Origin: Candidatus Dormiibacterota bacterium
Lineage (GTDB): Bacteria > Chloroflexota > Dormibacteria > CF-121
Assembly (NCBI GenBank): GCA_035544955.1
Contig: DASZZN010000051.1
Span: forward strand, 90,061-154,060
Length of the DNA: 64,000 nt
Direction: 5' to 3'
Shown: positions 19,768 to 26,720 of the stretch, in pieces
Layout: every line of letters starts with the position of its first letter
Numbering within the stretch: the first letter of the stretch is position 1
Translations under genes and position numbers: made by a program
The notes under the pieces: model-generated
Told to the model about the DNA's origin: nothing
The model's database searches: none
What the model saw: the letters and a program-made list of their open reading frames with translations, nothing else

Positions 19768-20798
19768 CAGAATTGCCGCAGAAAACGCACGTCGTTCTCG
19801 AGGAACAGGCGAAGGTCGGTCACGTTGTACTTGAGCATCGCCAGCCGGTCCAACCCGGCGCCAAAGGCGAAGCCGGAGTAATGCTCCGGGTCGATGCCAC
19901 CGTTGCGAAGCACCTGGGGATGTACCATCCCGGCGCCCAGGATCTCCAGCCAGCCGCCCTTACAGCTGCGACAGCCCGTGCCACCGCAGATTCCGCAGGA
20001 AACGGCCGCTCCGATGCTCGGCTCGGTGAAGGGGAAGTGATCACCCACGATTCGAATGCGCCGGTCGGGACCGAAGAGCGAGCGTGCGAAATACTCGATC
20101 GTCCCCTTCAGGTCGGAGAGCCGGATATCGTGATCCACGACGAGACCCTCGAATTGATAGAACTGCGCGCCGTGCGAGGGATCCGTCGCGTCACGGCGGT
20201 AGACGGCGCCGGGGGCGATGATCCGGATCGGCGGCTTGTGGCTCTGCATGTAGCGGATCTGCACCGGTGACGTGTGCGTACGGAGCAGCAGCTTGTCGGC
20301 CTCGACGTAGAAGCTATCCATCGTGTCGCGCGCGGGATGTTCCTCGGGAATGTTGAGTGCCTCGAAGTTGTGAAACTCATCCTCCACCTGGGGGCCCAGC
20401 GCGACCTCGTAGCCGAGCCGGGAAAAGATCGCCTTCACCTCGCGCAGGATCAGCGTCAGGGGATGCAGGTGACCGCGGCGCACCGGGTTCGGCACAAACG
20501 ACAGGTCGACCCACTCGGTATCGCCCAGAGCGGTGTGGCGTTTCGCCTCGAGCCCGCCCATCCGCTGGTTGATCCACTGAAAGATGTCTGCCTTGAGCTG
20601 ATTCGCCTCCGACCCGGCGGCGGCCCGGTCGGCAGCCGGTAGGCTTCCGAGCCGCCTGAGGATCGCGGTCAGCTCACCCTTCTTCCCGAGCAAGCCGACG
20701 CGAAGGTCTTCGAGCGCCCTGTAGTCGGTCGCGGCCTCGATGCGGTCGCGCGCGCTCGCCCTGAGCTGCTGGAGTTCGCCCGCAACACCCTGCGTCAA
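19767..20798 (-). CDS. pheS: Phenylalanyl-tRNA synthetase alpha subunit
   Basis: PheS carries the class II catalytic site. The 343-residue protein has an N-terminal coiled-coil (about 5-90, including LLGKKGELTAILR), motif 2 region THTSPVQIRYM and RRDATDPSH, FYQFEGLVVD, GGTGCRSCKGGWLEILGAG and motif 3 GFAFGAGLDRLAMLKY. The start is TTG at 20798. There is no clear Shine-Dalgarno, and only 42 bases separate it from rplT, so no T-box fits here. Confidence 0.96.
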   Translation of the reverse strand: MTQGVAGELQQLRASARDRIEAATDYRALEDLRVGLLGKKGELTAILRRLGSLPAADRAAAGSEANQLKADIFQWINQRMGGLEAKRHTALGDTEWVDLSFVPNPVRRGHLHPLTLILREVKAIFSRLGYEVALGPQVEDEFHNFEALNIPEEHPARDTMDSFYVEADKLLLRTHTSPVQIRYMQSHKPPIRIIAPGAVYRRDATDPSHGAQFYQFEGLVVDHDIRLSDLKGTIEYFARSLFGPDRRIRIVGDHFPFTEPSIGAAVSCGICGGTGCRSCKGGWLEILGAGMVHPQVLRNGGIDPEHYSGFAFGAGLDRLAMLKYNVTDLRLFLENDVRFLRQF

Positions 20799-20840
20799 TT
20801 CAACCGAGCGCTGGGGGCGTTCACCTGAATGGGCGCTAGT

Positions 20841-21200
20841 TCACGCCTTCGGGCCGCCACGGGCGACGGAAACCAGTTCGCTAAAGGACGCCGTATCGCG
20901 AACCGCCAGATCCGCCAGCATCTTGCGATTGATGTTGACGCCGGCGAGTTTTAGGCCGTGCATGAACTGGTTGTATGGCATCCCCTGGCTGCGCGACGCC
21001 GCGTTGATCCTGGCAATCCAGAGCTTGCGCATGTCGCGCTTCCGCGCGCGGCGGTCGCGATAGGCGTACTCGAGCGCATGGAGCACCGCCTCGTTGGCCG
21101 GCCGGAAGAGCGTGCGGTGCGTCATGCGGAAGCCCTTGGCGAGGCTGAGGATCTTCTTGTGACGCCGGCGGGCGGGAACGCTTCGCTTTACGCGAGGCAT
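20841..21200 (-). CDS. rplT: Large ribosomal subunit protein bL20
   Basis: The 119-residue basic protein begins [18 protein letters not shown] and has the family blocks RNAYRDRR-like ([18 protein letters not shown]) and [13 protein letters not shown] ([13 protein letters not shown]). In B. subtilis and E. coli, L20 represses its own operon by binding the mRNA. Here it is third in an infC-rpmI-rplT unit whose leader has an attenuator, so L20 is the natural candidate ligand. rpmI ends one base upstream. Confidence 0.97.
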   Translation of the reverse strand: MPRVKRSVPARRRHKKILSLAKGFRMTHRTLFRPANEAVLHALEYAYRDRRARKRDMRKLWIARINAASRSQGMPYNQFMHGLKLAGVNINRKMLADLAVRDTASFSELVSVARGGPKA

Positions 21201-21201
21201 C

Positions 21202-21411
21202 TCAGGTCTGGTCCTTCATGTAGGGGGCCGCGCGGCGCAGGCGCCGAGCATCCTTGCCGGTCAACACCAGCAGCTTGCTGTACTGCCGCTTCCGGCGCGG
21301 GCTCTTGTGACCGAGCAGGTGGCTCTTTTGGGCATGCGGCCGCACGATCTTGCCGGTCTTGGTCATGCGAAACCGCTTGGCCGACGCGCGATGAGTGCGA
21401 AGTTTAGGCAT
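21202..21411 (-). CDS. rpmI: Large ribosomal subunit protein bL35
   Basis: The protein has 69 residues, is very basic, and starts [15 protein letters not shown]. The remaining sequence shows the family segment [14 protein letters not shown]. It lies between infC (11 bases upstream) and rplT (start two bases downstream of its stop), the conserved bacterial order. Confidence 0.96.
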   Translation of the reverse strand: MPKLRTHRASAKRFRMTKTGKIVRPHAQKSHLLGHKSPRRKRQYSKLLVLTGKDARRLRRAAPYMKDQT

Positions 21412-21422
21412 CGATCGCTCCT

Positions 21423-21989
21423 TTAATTCGTCCGTGCCTGGGCTTGAGGCGGGGGCGGCGCTTGAGCGGCCGCCGCTGCGCCAGCCGGAGCCAGGATCAT
21501 GATCATGTTTCGCCCTTCGAGCAACGGCATCCGCTCGACCGTGCTGATGGTCTTCAGTTCGAGCGCCATCCGGTCGAGCAGCTTCTTGCCGATGTCCTGG
21601 TGCACCATCTCGCGGCCGCGGAACATGATCGTCAACTTGACCTTGTCCCCCTCTTCGAGGAAGGACTTGACAGCATGGAACTTCGTCTGAAAGTCATGCT
21701 CGCCGATCTTGGGACGGAGTTTCATTTCTTTGACCTTGATGACGTTGTGCTTGCGGCGCCCATCTTTCTCTTTCTTGATGCTCTCGAATTTGAATTTGCC
21801 GTAATCCATGATCCGAGCCACCGGTGGCTGTGCCTGCGGAGCGACCTCCACCAGGTCCATCTCCCGCTCGATGGCCAGCGCTTTGGCGCGGTCGATCGGC
21901 AGGACACCCAATTGTTCGTTCCGATCGTCGATGACGCGGACTTCGGCGGCGCGGATCTGGTCGTTGATCCGAAGTTCCCTAAATGCCGT
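21423..21989 (-). CDS. infC: Translation initiation factor IF-3, apparent ACG start
   Basis: IF-3 keeps 30S subunits free and checks the start codon and initiator tRNA. The 188-residue protein has the N domain (RINDQIRAAEVRVIDDRNEQ, then LGVLPIDRAKALA), the linker MDYGKFKFESIKKEK and the C domain (KEMKLRPKIGEHDFQTK, MFRGREMVH). The first ATG, GTG or TTG in frame is TTG at 21911, after the conserved RINDQ segment. The upstream frame is open only to a TGA at 21993-21995 and contains no canonical start. AAGGAGG (22004-21998) lies eight bases before ACG at 21989. Rare starts in infC are known (AUU in E. coli) and allow autoregulation, because IF-3 rejects them. Confidence 0.93.
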   Translation of the reverse strand, partial: TAFRELRINDQIRAAEVRVIDDRNEQLGVLPIDRAKALAIEREMDLVEVAPQAQPPVARIMDYGKFKFESIKKEKDGRRKHNVIKVKEMKLRPKIGEHDFQTKFHAVKSFLEEGDKVKLTIMFRGREMVHQDIGKKLLDRMALELKTISTVERMPLLEGRNMIMILAPAGAAAAAQAPPPPQAQARTN

Positions 21990-22011
21990 GGATCAAGCCT
22001 CCTTCGAAAAC

Positions 22012-22090
22012 AAAAAAGATAGCCCTGAGGCTATCTTCGTCCGCTTGACCTCTTCGGCACCGGCCTGGAGGTGAGAGTTCGGACAGCCTC
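22012..22090 (-). promoter_or_regulatory. infC operon leader: antiterminator/terminator switch
   Basis: On the minus strand AAGATAGCC, a four-base loop and GGCTATCTT (22037-22016) form a perfect 9-bp stem followed by TTTTTT, a strong intrinsic terminator. Its U-tract ends eight bases before the infC Shine-Dalgarno, so infC must be transcribed through it. Upstream, GAGGCTGTC (22090-22082) can pair over nine positions, one of them G-U, with GATAGCCTC (22035-22027), the terminator's 5' arm. The two pairings exclude each other, the arrangement of a transcription attenuator. The operon encodes L20, which controls the equivalent leader in B. subtilis. The ligand here is inference. Confidence 0.75.
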
Positions 22091-22104
22091 TCTTGGCAGG
22101 CGCG

Positions 22105-22110
22105 AGTATA
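22105..22110 (-). promoter_or_regulatory. Candidate -10 element (TATACT) for infC-rpmI-rplT
   Basis: TATACT at 22110-22105 directly abuts the thrS stop codon. Initiation about seven bases downstream would give a leader of roughly 110 bases that contains both the antiterminator and terminator segments. The -35 region overlaps the end of thrS and is not consensus. Confidence 0.5.
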
Positions 22111-23847
22111 TCACTCCAGCGGAAGCTGCGCTTCCCGCTCGAGCCGCGCCAGGAAGTCGTCGGTCCCGACCGACTCCTGCTCGCCGCCCTCACGCCGCCG
22201 GATGTTGAGGGCGCCCGCTTCCAGCTCCTTGTCGCCGACGACGGCCATGTAAGGAGTCTTCTGCAGCTGCGCGTCGCGGATCTTTGCTTGCATGCGTTCG
22301 CTCCGCCCGTCCACCTCGACTCGCAGGTCGCGCTGCCGAAACCGATCGGCGAGCTTGCCGACGGCCTCCAGGTGCCGGTCGGCGATCGGGATGAAGACGA
22401 GCTGCACCGGAGCCAGCCAGACGGGGAAGGCGCCGGCGTACGTCTCGATCAGGTAGGCCATGAAGCGCTCCATCGAGCCGATCGGGGCTCGGTGGATCAT
22501 CACCGGTCGCGCCATGGATTGCTCGGAGGTCACATACTCCAGGCCGAAGCGCTCCGGCATCAGGAAGTCGATCTGATTGGTCGAGAGCGAGAATTCGCGA
22601 CCTATCGCGTCCTTGATCTGGACGTCCAGCTTCGGTCCGTAGAAGGCGGCCTCCCCTGGCGCTTCGACGAACGGATGGCCGGAGGCGCGCAGGGCCTCGC
22701 GGGCGGCGTCCTGGGCGCGCTCCCATACGGCGGGGTCCCCCATCCACTTGTTGCTGACGTCATCGCGAAGGGAGAGCCGGAAATGAAAGTCCTTGATGCC
22801 GAACGCCCGGTACACCTGCAGGATCAGCTCGATCACCCGCTCGAACTCCTCGTTGAGCTGATCGGGACGGCAGAAGATGTGGGCGTCGTTGATGGTGAAG
22901 GCGCGGACCCGGATCAGGCCGGAGACCTCACCAGACTTCTCATAGCGGTACACCGTCCCCAGCTCGGCAAGGCGCACCGGCAGGTCCCGGAAGCTGTAGG
23001 CCTTCCGCTGGAACACGCGGATGTGATGGGGACAGTTCATCGGCCGGAGCTGCCACTCCTCGTCCTCCATCTCGGACGGGGCGTACATCGACTCCCGGTA
23101 GCGTTCGAAGTGCCCGCTGATCTTGTAGATCTCGAGACGGGCGATGTCCGGTGTCTTGACGTGCTGGTAACCCTGGCGTCGTTCCAGCCGCAGAATGAAT
23201 TCCTCCATCTGGCGGCGGACGGCCGTGCCCCTGGGGGTCAACAGGGGCAGCCCACGACCGACCATTTCGTCGACCAGGAACAGGTCGAGGTCCTTGCCCA
23301 GCTTGCGGTGGTCGCGCTTGGCGGCTTCCTCGAGCATCTTCAGGTGCTTCTCGAGCTCCGCCTCGGTCGGCAACGCGGTGCCGTAGATGCGGGTGAGCTG
23401 TTGGTTCTTCTCACTCCCCTTCCAGTACGCGCCGGCGATGGAGAGCAGACGGAAGGCGCCCAACTGGCCGGCGTTCGCGACGTGCGGACCCAGACAGAGG
23501 TCGACGAAGTCGCCGGTCCGATAGACGCGCGCCGTCGCCTCGGTGACCTTGTCGGCGATCAGCTCGACCTTGAGCGGCTGGTGCAGCCGCTGGAAGAGCG
23601 CGACCGCCTCCGCTCGCGGGATCTCCTCCTTCACGAAGGGCGGAGCCTGCTTGATGATCTCGCGCATCCTTGCCTCGATCCGTGGCAGAGCCTCGGGGAG
23701 GAGCCGATCCTTGAAGGCGAAGTCGTAGTAGAAACCCTCGTCGGTGGCCGGACCGATACCGATTTCGGTGCCGGGAAAGAGGTCCAGGACGGCGGCCGCC
23801 ATCACGTGCGCGGTCGAATGGCGCAGGGTTTCCAGATCTTGACTCAT
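22111..23847 (-). CDS. thrS: Threonyl-tRNA synthetase lacking the TGS domain
   Basis: ThrRS charges tRNA-Thr and edits Ser-tRNA. The 578-residue protein begins directly with the editing domain (LRHSTAHVMAAAV, ATDEGFYYDF, DLCLGPHVANAGQ) and continues with the class II core: MNCPHHIRVF (zinc ligands), FRDLPVRLAELGTVYRYE, FAMRPV-type MARPVMIHRAPIGSMERF, and a C-terminal anticodon-binding domain (VWLAPVQLVFIPI). The N-terminal TGS domain of about 60 residues found in many ThrRS is absent. The ATG has GAGGGG upstream and a TATAAT 25 bases before it, so the truncation is not a start-site error. Confidence 0.95.
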   Translation of the reverse strand: MSQDLETLRHSTAHVMAAAVLDLFPGTEIGIGPATDEGFYYDFAFKDRLLPEALPRIEARMREIIKQAPPFVKEEIPRAEAVALFQRLHQPLKVELIADKVTEATARVYRTGDFVDLCLGPHVANAGQLGAFRLLSIAGAYWKGSEKNQQLTRIYGTALPTEAELEKHLKMLEEAAKRDHRKLGKDLDLFLVDEMVGRGLPLLTPRGTAVRRQMEEFILRLERRQGYQHVKTPDIARLEIYKISGHFERYRESMYAPSEMEDEEWQLRPMNCPHHIRVFQRKAYSFRDLPVRLAELGTVYRYEKSGEVSGLIRVRAFTINDAHIFCRPDQLNEEFERVIELILQVYRAFGIKDFHFRLSLRDDVSNKWMGDPAVWERAQDAAREALRASGHPFVEAPGEAAFYGPKLDVQIKDAIGREFSLSTNQIDFLMPERFGLEYVTSEQSMARPVMIHRAPIGSMERFMAYLIETYAGAFPVWLAPVQLVFIPIADRHLEAVGKLADRFRQRDLRVEVDGRSERMQAKIRDAQLQKTPYMAVVGDKELEAGALNIRRREGGEQESVGTDDFLARLEREAQLPLE

Positions 23848-23872
23848 GGCTCACCCCTCACAGGTGCAGCCG

Positions 23873-23878
23873 ATTATA
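23873..23878 (-). promoter_or_regulatory. Candidate -10 element (TATAAT) for thrS
   Basis: A consensus TATAAT lies at 23878-23873, 25 bases upstream of the thrS ATG. It would give a leader of about 18 bases containing the Shine-Dalgarno GAGGGG. No TTGACA is present 16 to 18 bases upstream. The leader is too short for a T-box. Confidence 0.5.
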
Positions 23879-23907
23879 CGGAGCGAGTCGGAACGGACCG
23901 GTCCGGC

Positions 23908-24201
23908 TTAAACGGCGCGGAGTCGCTGCAGACCGGCCGGGATGTCTTCCCGGCCGAAGGTCCGGTCATCGAGCGACGCCTCGATGTCCCGATGGACCTG
24001 GAACATGAGAGGGAGCTGATGCGCCAGGGGAATGATCGGCGCGCGACGGGCCTGGCGTCGAAGGCGCTCTTGCCGGCTCGGGTCCATGGCACAGCACCGA
24101 ATGCTGCAGTACTTGGCTGTTGCCTTCTTGACGGAGGCCTCGCATCCCGGACGAGCGCAGATCTTGAGCGAAGCGGTTTGCTTCAAACCGTGAGCGATCA
24201 A
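23908..24201 (-). CDS. Small cysteine-rich protein, putative zinc-binding
   Basis: This 97-residue protein is not assigned to a named family. Its first third has Cys at ICARPGCEAS and KYCSIRCCAMD, spaced like a compact zinc finger (C-x4-C, then C-x3-C-C), followed by a basic RQERLRRQARR helix and a neutral tail. The TTG at 24201 has GGAGGG six bases upstream, and a good promoter (TTGACA, 16 bases, CATAAT) lies about 90 bases before it. These signals argue that it is expressed. A nucleic-acid-binding role would fit but is not shown. Confidence 0.6.
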   Translation of the reverse strand: MIAHGLKQTASLKICARPGCEASVKKATAKYCSIRCCAMDPSRQERLRRQARRAPIIPLAHQLPLMFQVHRDIEASLDDRTFGREDIPAGLQRLRAV

Positions 24202-24288
24202 ACGTTTCCCTCCAACTTCTTGCGTTCCCCGCCGAGACCACCCTTCTTGCGGTCCCTGCCGAGACCGGTCTCCCCTGACGCGTTATTG

Positions 24289-24316
24289 ATTATGCGCGCC
24301 CGTTCTTGTGTGTCAA
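24289..24316 (-). promoter_or_regulatory. Sigma-70-type promoter upstream of the Cys-rich small protein
   Basis: TTGACA (24316-24311), a 16-base spacer and CATAAT (24294-24289) form the best -35/-10 pair seen in this window. It faces the small Cys-rich gene and gives a leader of about 80 bases. The surrounding 250-base intergenic stretch (24202-24451) also holds TTATCCACA at 24330-24338, a perfect match to the DnaA-box consensus, and an inverted near-match at 24364-24372. I see nothing else in it. Confidence 0.6.
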
Positions 24317-24451
24317 GTGTCGGCCGCGATTATCCACATCGCAACACCGGGCAGAGGAATAGCTGGGGATAAGGTCGGCGGCGGGTCAACGGACGACGAA
24401 GAGGTGTAAAGAAAACGTTTGGCTCTCTTTGGCGCTGGCTAGTGCGGGTGA

Positions 24452-24883
24452 TTACAACGGCGTTGAGGGCGCTCGCGGCTTGAGCTTTCCCTCGCGGCGC
24501 TGCTGGAGCAGGTCACCCGCGAGCCGGGGGAGCGACGCCGCATCGTCGACGCCGCGGACCCAGATGCCGTCGGCACCGAACTTCTTGGCACGCCGCACCT
24601 GGTGAGGAAGAATGCAGAGCGCGATGATCAGCGGGCGCTCGAAACCCTGTGCTCCAGTGAGCACGCCGAATACGTACGCCGTGTCGGCTTCCCAGATGGC
24701 CATGTCTACCAGGACGGTCACGGGCTTGACGCGTTCGCACAACTGCTGCACGTCCTGGTCGGGCAGCGCGGCCTGGGCCTGGAAGCCGCTATCGGCAAAC
24801 AACTCTTGATAGGCGATCGCCTGGCGCGGATCGTTCTCGAAGATGAGGAGGCCGGCCGTGCTCGAGTCCGGGGCGATGCTCAT
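24452..24883 (-). CDS. Stand-alone receiver-like protein, degenerate
   Basis: The 143-residue protein looks like a single response-regulator receiver domain with no output domain. The N-terminal acidic turn (LLIFENDPRQA) and a candidate phosphoacceptor D60 in VTVLVDMAIWE are present. The conserved Thr/Ser site reads IIALC and the conserved Lys near the end (ADDYLVKP in typical receivers) reads ADGIWVRG, so normal phosphorylation chemistry is doubtful. A basic tail follows. It is a lone gene with no histidine kinase beside it. It could act as a protein-binding module. Confidence 0.55.
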   Translation of the reverse strand: MSIAPDSSTAGLLIFENDPRQAIAYQELFADSGFQAQAALPDQDVQQLCERVKPVTVLVDMAIWEADTAYVFGVLTGAQGFERPLIIALCILPHQVRRAKKFGADGIWVRGVDDAASLPRLAGDLLQQRREGKLKPRAPSTPL

Positions 24884-24968
24884 CGTCGACCGAAATTATT
24901 GCATGCGCCATGCCCGTAAGAGATTGGTCCCGGTTGCGTTAAGACAGTCAAACCGCCCTTCGCTCAAA

Positions 24969-24998
24969 ATCCCCGGGTACAGCGCCCGGGGATTTTTT
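24969..24998 (+). terminator. Intrinsic terminator, strongest on the plus strand
   Basis: ATCCCCGGG (24969-24977) and CCCGGGGAT (24985-24993) form a perfect 9-bp stem with a 7-base loop. The plus strand then has six T; the minus strand has only TTTTG. It adjoins the stop of the minus-strand threonine dehydratase gene and could end that transcript weakly. The stronger U-tract faces the plus strand, where no protein gene ends. A short plus-strand RNA from the 24884-24968 region is possible. Confidence 0.7.
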
Positions 24999-25948
24999 CA
25001 TGTCGCGAGCCAGGCGCTGAGTCGCGGGCCGTCGAGGTTGCCACCGCTCAGGATGATGACAACCGGCCGCTGGATCGGGCGGTCGGCTAGCAACGCCGCC
25101 ATCGCGGCTGCCCCGGCGGGCTCCACGACCAGCTTGGCGCCGAGGGCGATGAGCTTGAGCGCCTCGATGATCGCCGCGTCGCTAACGGTGCGCACCTCGT
25201 CGACGTAGCGCTGAATCAGCGCCAGGGTAAATGGTCGAGTGTAGGGCGCCGCCAGGCCATCGGCGACGGTGTCCAGCCGCGATGGCACGACCGGGTGACC
25301 AGCGGCGAGGCTCTCGCTCACGCAGGGGGCCTGCTCGGGCTCGACGCCGATGATGCGGGTCGCCGGGCGCTGCTGCTTGACGGCGACGGCGATGCCCGAG
25401 ATCAAGCCACCGCCGCCGATCGGGACGACCACCGTGCGAACGTCGGGGACCGCCGCCAGGAACTCGAGGCCGACGGTGCCTTGCCCGGCTACGACGGCCG
25501 GGTCGTCGAACGGGTGGACGAGGTGAAGATCACGGGCGCGCTGTTCGGCCTCCAGGCGTTCCTGCCATTGCGCGAGCGGTGTGAAAACGATCTCTGCGCC
25601 GTAGCGGCGGATTGCCTCGAGCTTGGTGATCGGCGCGTCTTCCCGGACAACGACGACGCACCGGGTCCCGACCACCTGCGCCGCGTAGGCCAGCGCCAGA
25701 CCGTGGTTTCCGGCGGACAGCGTGATGACGCCACGGTCACGCTGCTCGGGACTCAGCTGCAGGACGGCATTGACGGCACCCCTCACCTTGAAGGAGCCGG
25801 TCCGCTGCAAGTTCTCGGCCTTCAGCCAAACGCCCGCACCCGCAAGCGCCTCGCCGGACAGGGTCGGCGTCTTCACGACATGGGGCTGAATCCGATCGGC
25901 GGCGGCGCGGATGTCCGCCAGGGAGAGCAGCTCGGCTTCGACTGCCAT
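24998..25948 (-). CDS. PLP-dependent threonine/serine dehydratase
   Basis: The 316-residue protein belongs to the fold-type II PLP enzymes. The PLP lysine is K54 in RTGSFKVRGA, the cofactor phosphate loop is VVPIGGGGLISGIA, and STGNHG-type SAGNHGLALAYAAQ is present. It lacks the C-terminal ACT-like domain of biosynthetic IlvA, so a catabolic threonine dehydratase, serine dehydratase or racemase, or EutB-like enzyme are all possible. No other amino-acid genes are nearby to decide. Start ATG at 25948. Confidence 0.85.
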   Translation of the reverse strand: MAVEAELLSLADIRAAADRIQPHVVKTPTLSGEALAGAGVWLKAENLQRTGSFKVRGAVNAVLQLSPEQRDRGVITLSAGNHGLALAYAAQVVGTRCVVVVREDAPITKLEAIRRYGAEIVFTPLAQWQERLEAEQRARDLHLVHPFDDPAVVAGQGTVGLEFLAAVPDVRTVVVPIGGGGLISGIAVAVKQQRPATRIIGVEPEQAPCVSESLAAGHPVVPSRLDTVADGLAAPYTRPFTLALIQRYVDEVRTVSDAAIIEALKLIALGAKLVVEPAGAAAMAALLADRPIQRPVVIILSGGNLDGPRLSAWLAT

Positions 25949-26114
25949 GCGCTAGACGGTAGCGGGTTTACGGCAGCCTGGGGCCGTGCAACAGAACGTA
26001 GTCGAGCAGCTGCGCCAGCCACTGCCGAAGGCGAGTCGCCCGGGATGCCATACGTGTACAACGCAGAACTCCCCACGAATTGGCACATCACCAGGGCAGC
26101 TCGTTGGCAGGGGC

Positions 26115-26191
26115 TGGTGGGCGCAACAGGAGTCGAACCTGTGACCTCTTCCTTGTCATGGAAGCGCTCGTACCAACTGAGCTATGCGCCC
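26115..26191 (-). tRNA. tRNA-Val (anticodon GAC)
   Basis: The minus strand folds into a complete cloverleaf. The acceptor stem GGGCGCA (26191-26185) pairs with TGCGCCC (26125-26119). The D arm is GCTC/GAGC, the anticodon arm CTTCC/GGAAG with loop ATGACAA, and the T arm ACAGG/CCTGT with TTCGACT. Anticodon GAC reads Val codon GUC. A discriminator A and a genomically encoded CCA (26117-26115) follow. It stands alone between a membrane-protein gene and the dehydratase gene. Confidence 0.97.
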
Positions 26192-26251
26192 TTGCGCGCG
26201 AGTTTACCGTACTGGCCCCGAATACGGACTGTCTCGTCGAATCGCGCGTGA

Positions 26252-26707
26252 TCAAAACACGGCTATTTCGAAACTCTCGAGGACCACCTTCTGACACAGG
26301 AGTACCACAACTCCGATTGGGACTGCGAACACGAGGACGGCGAGCCCGATTAACGTGACCTGATGGTCAGTTGCTAGCAGGGTCCCCAGGAGGAATGCCC
26401 CAAAGACTGCAACCTGGGGTAATTGCAACGTGAAGGCAAGGTACCAAGCCACACTCCACCCGCGCCAAACGCCGACCCCGCTCGCAATGGTCAGCGCAAC
26501 CCAGCTTGCCAAGCCGAGCCGAACCCAGGGGATGAATGAATCGTACATGTGGCTTACCGACGATCCCCAGCTCATGCCGGGGGGGACCGGATGCGGAGAA
26601 GGAGGTTCTGGCGCGATCGTTATCGCCCAACTTGCATAACCTACGGCTTCAATCGCCACAAGCGTCAGCAGCACAATGAGCAGCCGATATGACGGTCGCG
26701 GCCTCAT
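26252..26707 (-). CDS. Hypothetical membrane protein
   Basis: I do not recognise this 151-residue protein. It has four hydrophobic segments: about 8-30, 60-82, 87-107 and 113-140. A Pro-rich external loop (IAPEPPSPHPVPPG) lies between the first two. The ATG is 13 bases downstream of the MFS gene stop, so it probably belongs to the end of that operon. Base composition is somewhat lower in GC than its neighbours. Function is unknown. Confidence 0.6.
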   Translation of the reverse strand: MRPRPSYRLLIVLLTLVAIEAVGYASWAITIAPEPPSPHPVPPGMSWGSSVSHMYDSFIPWVRLGLASWVALTIASGVGVWRGWSVAWYLAFTLQLPQVAVFGAFLLGTLLATDHQVTLIGLAVLVFAVPIGVVVLLCQKVVLESFEIAVF

Positions 26708-26720
26708 CTTGCTGTAACGG

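Noticed and set aside
21911..21995. A frameshift or sequencing error as the reason infC lacks a start
   Set aside because: The frame from ACG 21989 is uninterrupted and the Shine-Dalgarno is correctly spaced. The same pattern recurs in several other genes, so a single error is not a good explanation.
23848..23907. T-box riboswitch upstream of thrS
   Set aside because: The leader between TATAAT and the ATG is under 20 bases, too short for a T-box, and no AGGGUGGNACCGCG-like motif is seen.
22093..24372. A 759-codon plus-strand frame across thrS and beyond
   Set aside because: It mirrors thrS and the small Cys-rich gene. Its composition is that of a shadow frame, and it contains no recognisable domain.
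24330..24372. A replication origin
   Set aside because: Only one perfect DnaA box and one near-match, no AT-rich unwinding element, and no dnaA, dnaN or rpmH nearby.
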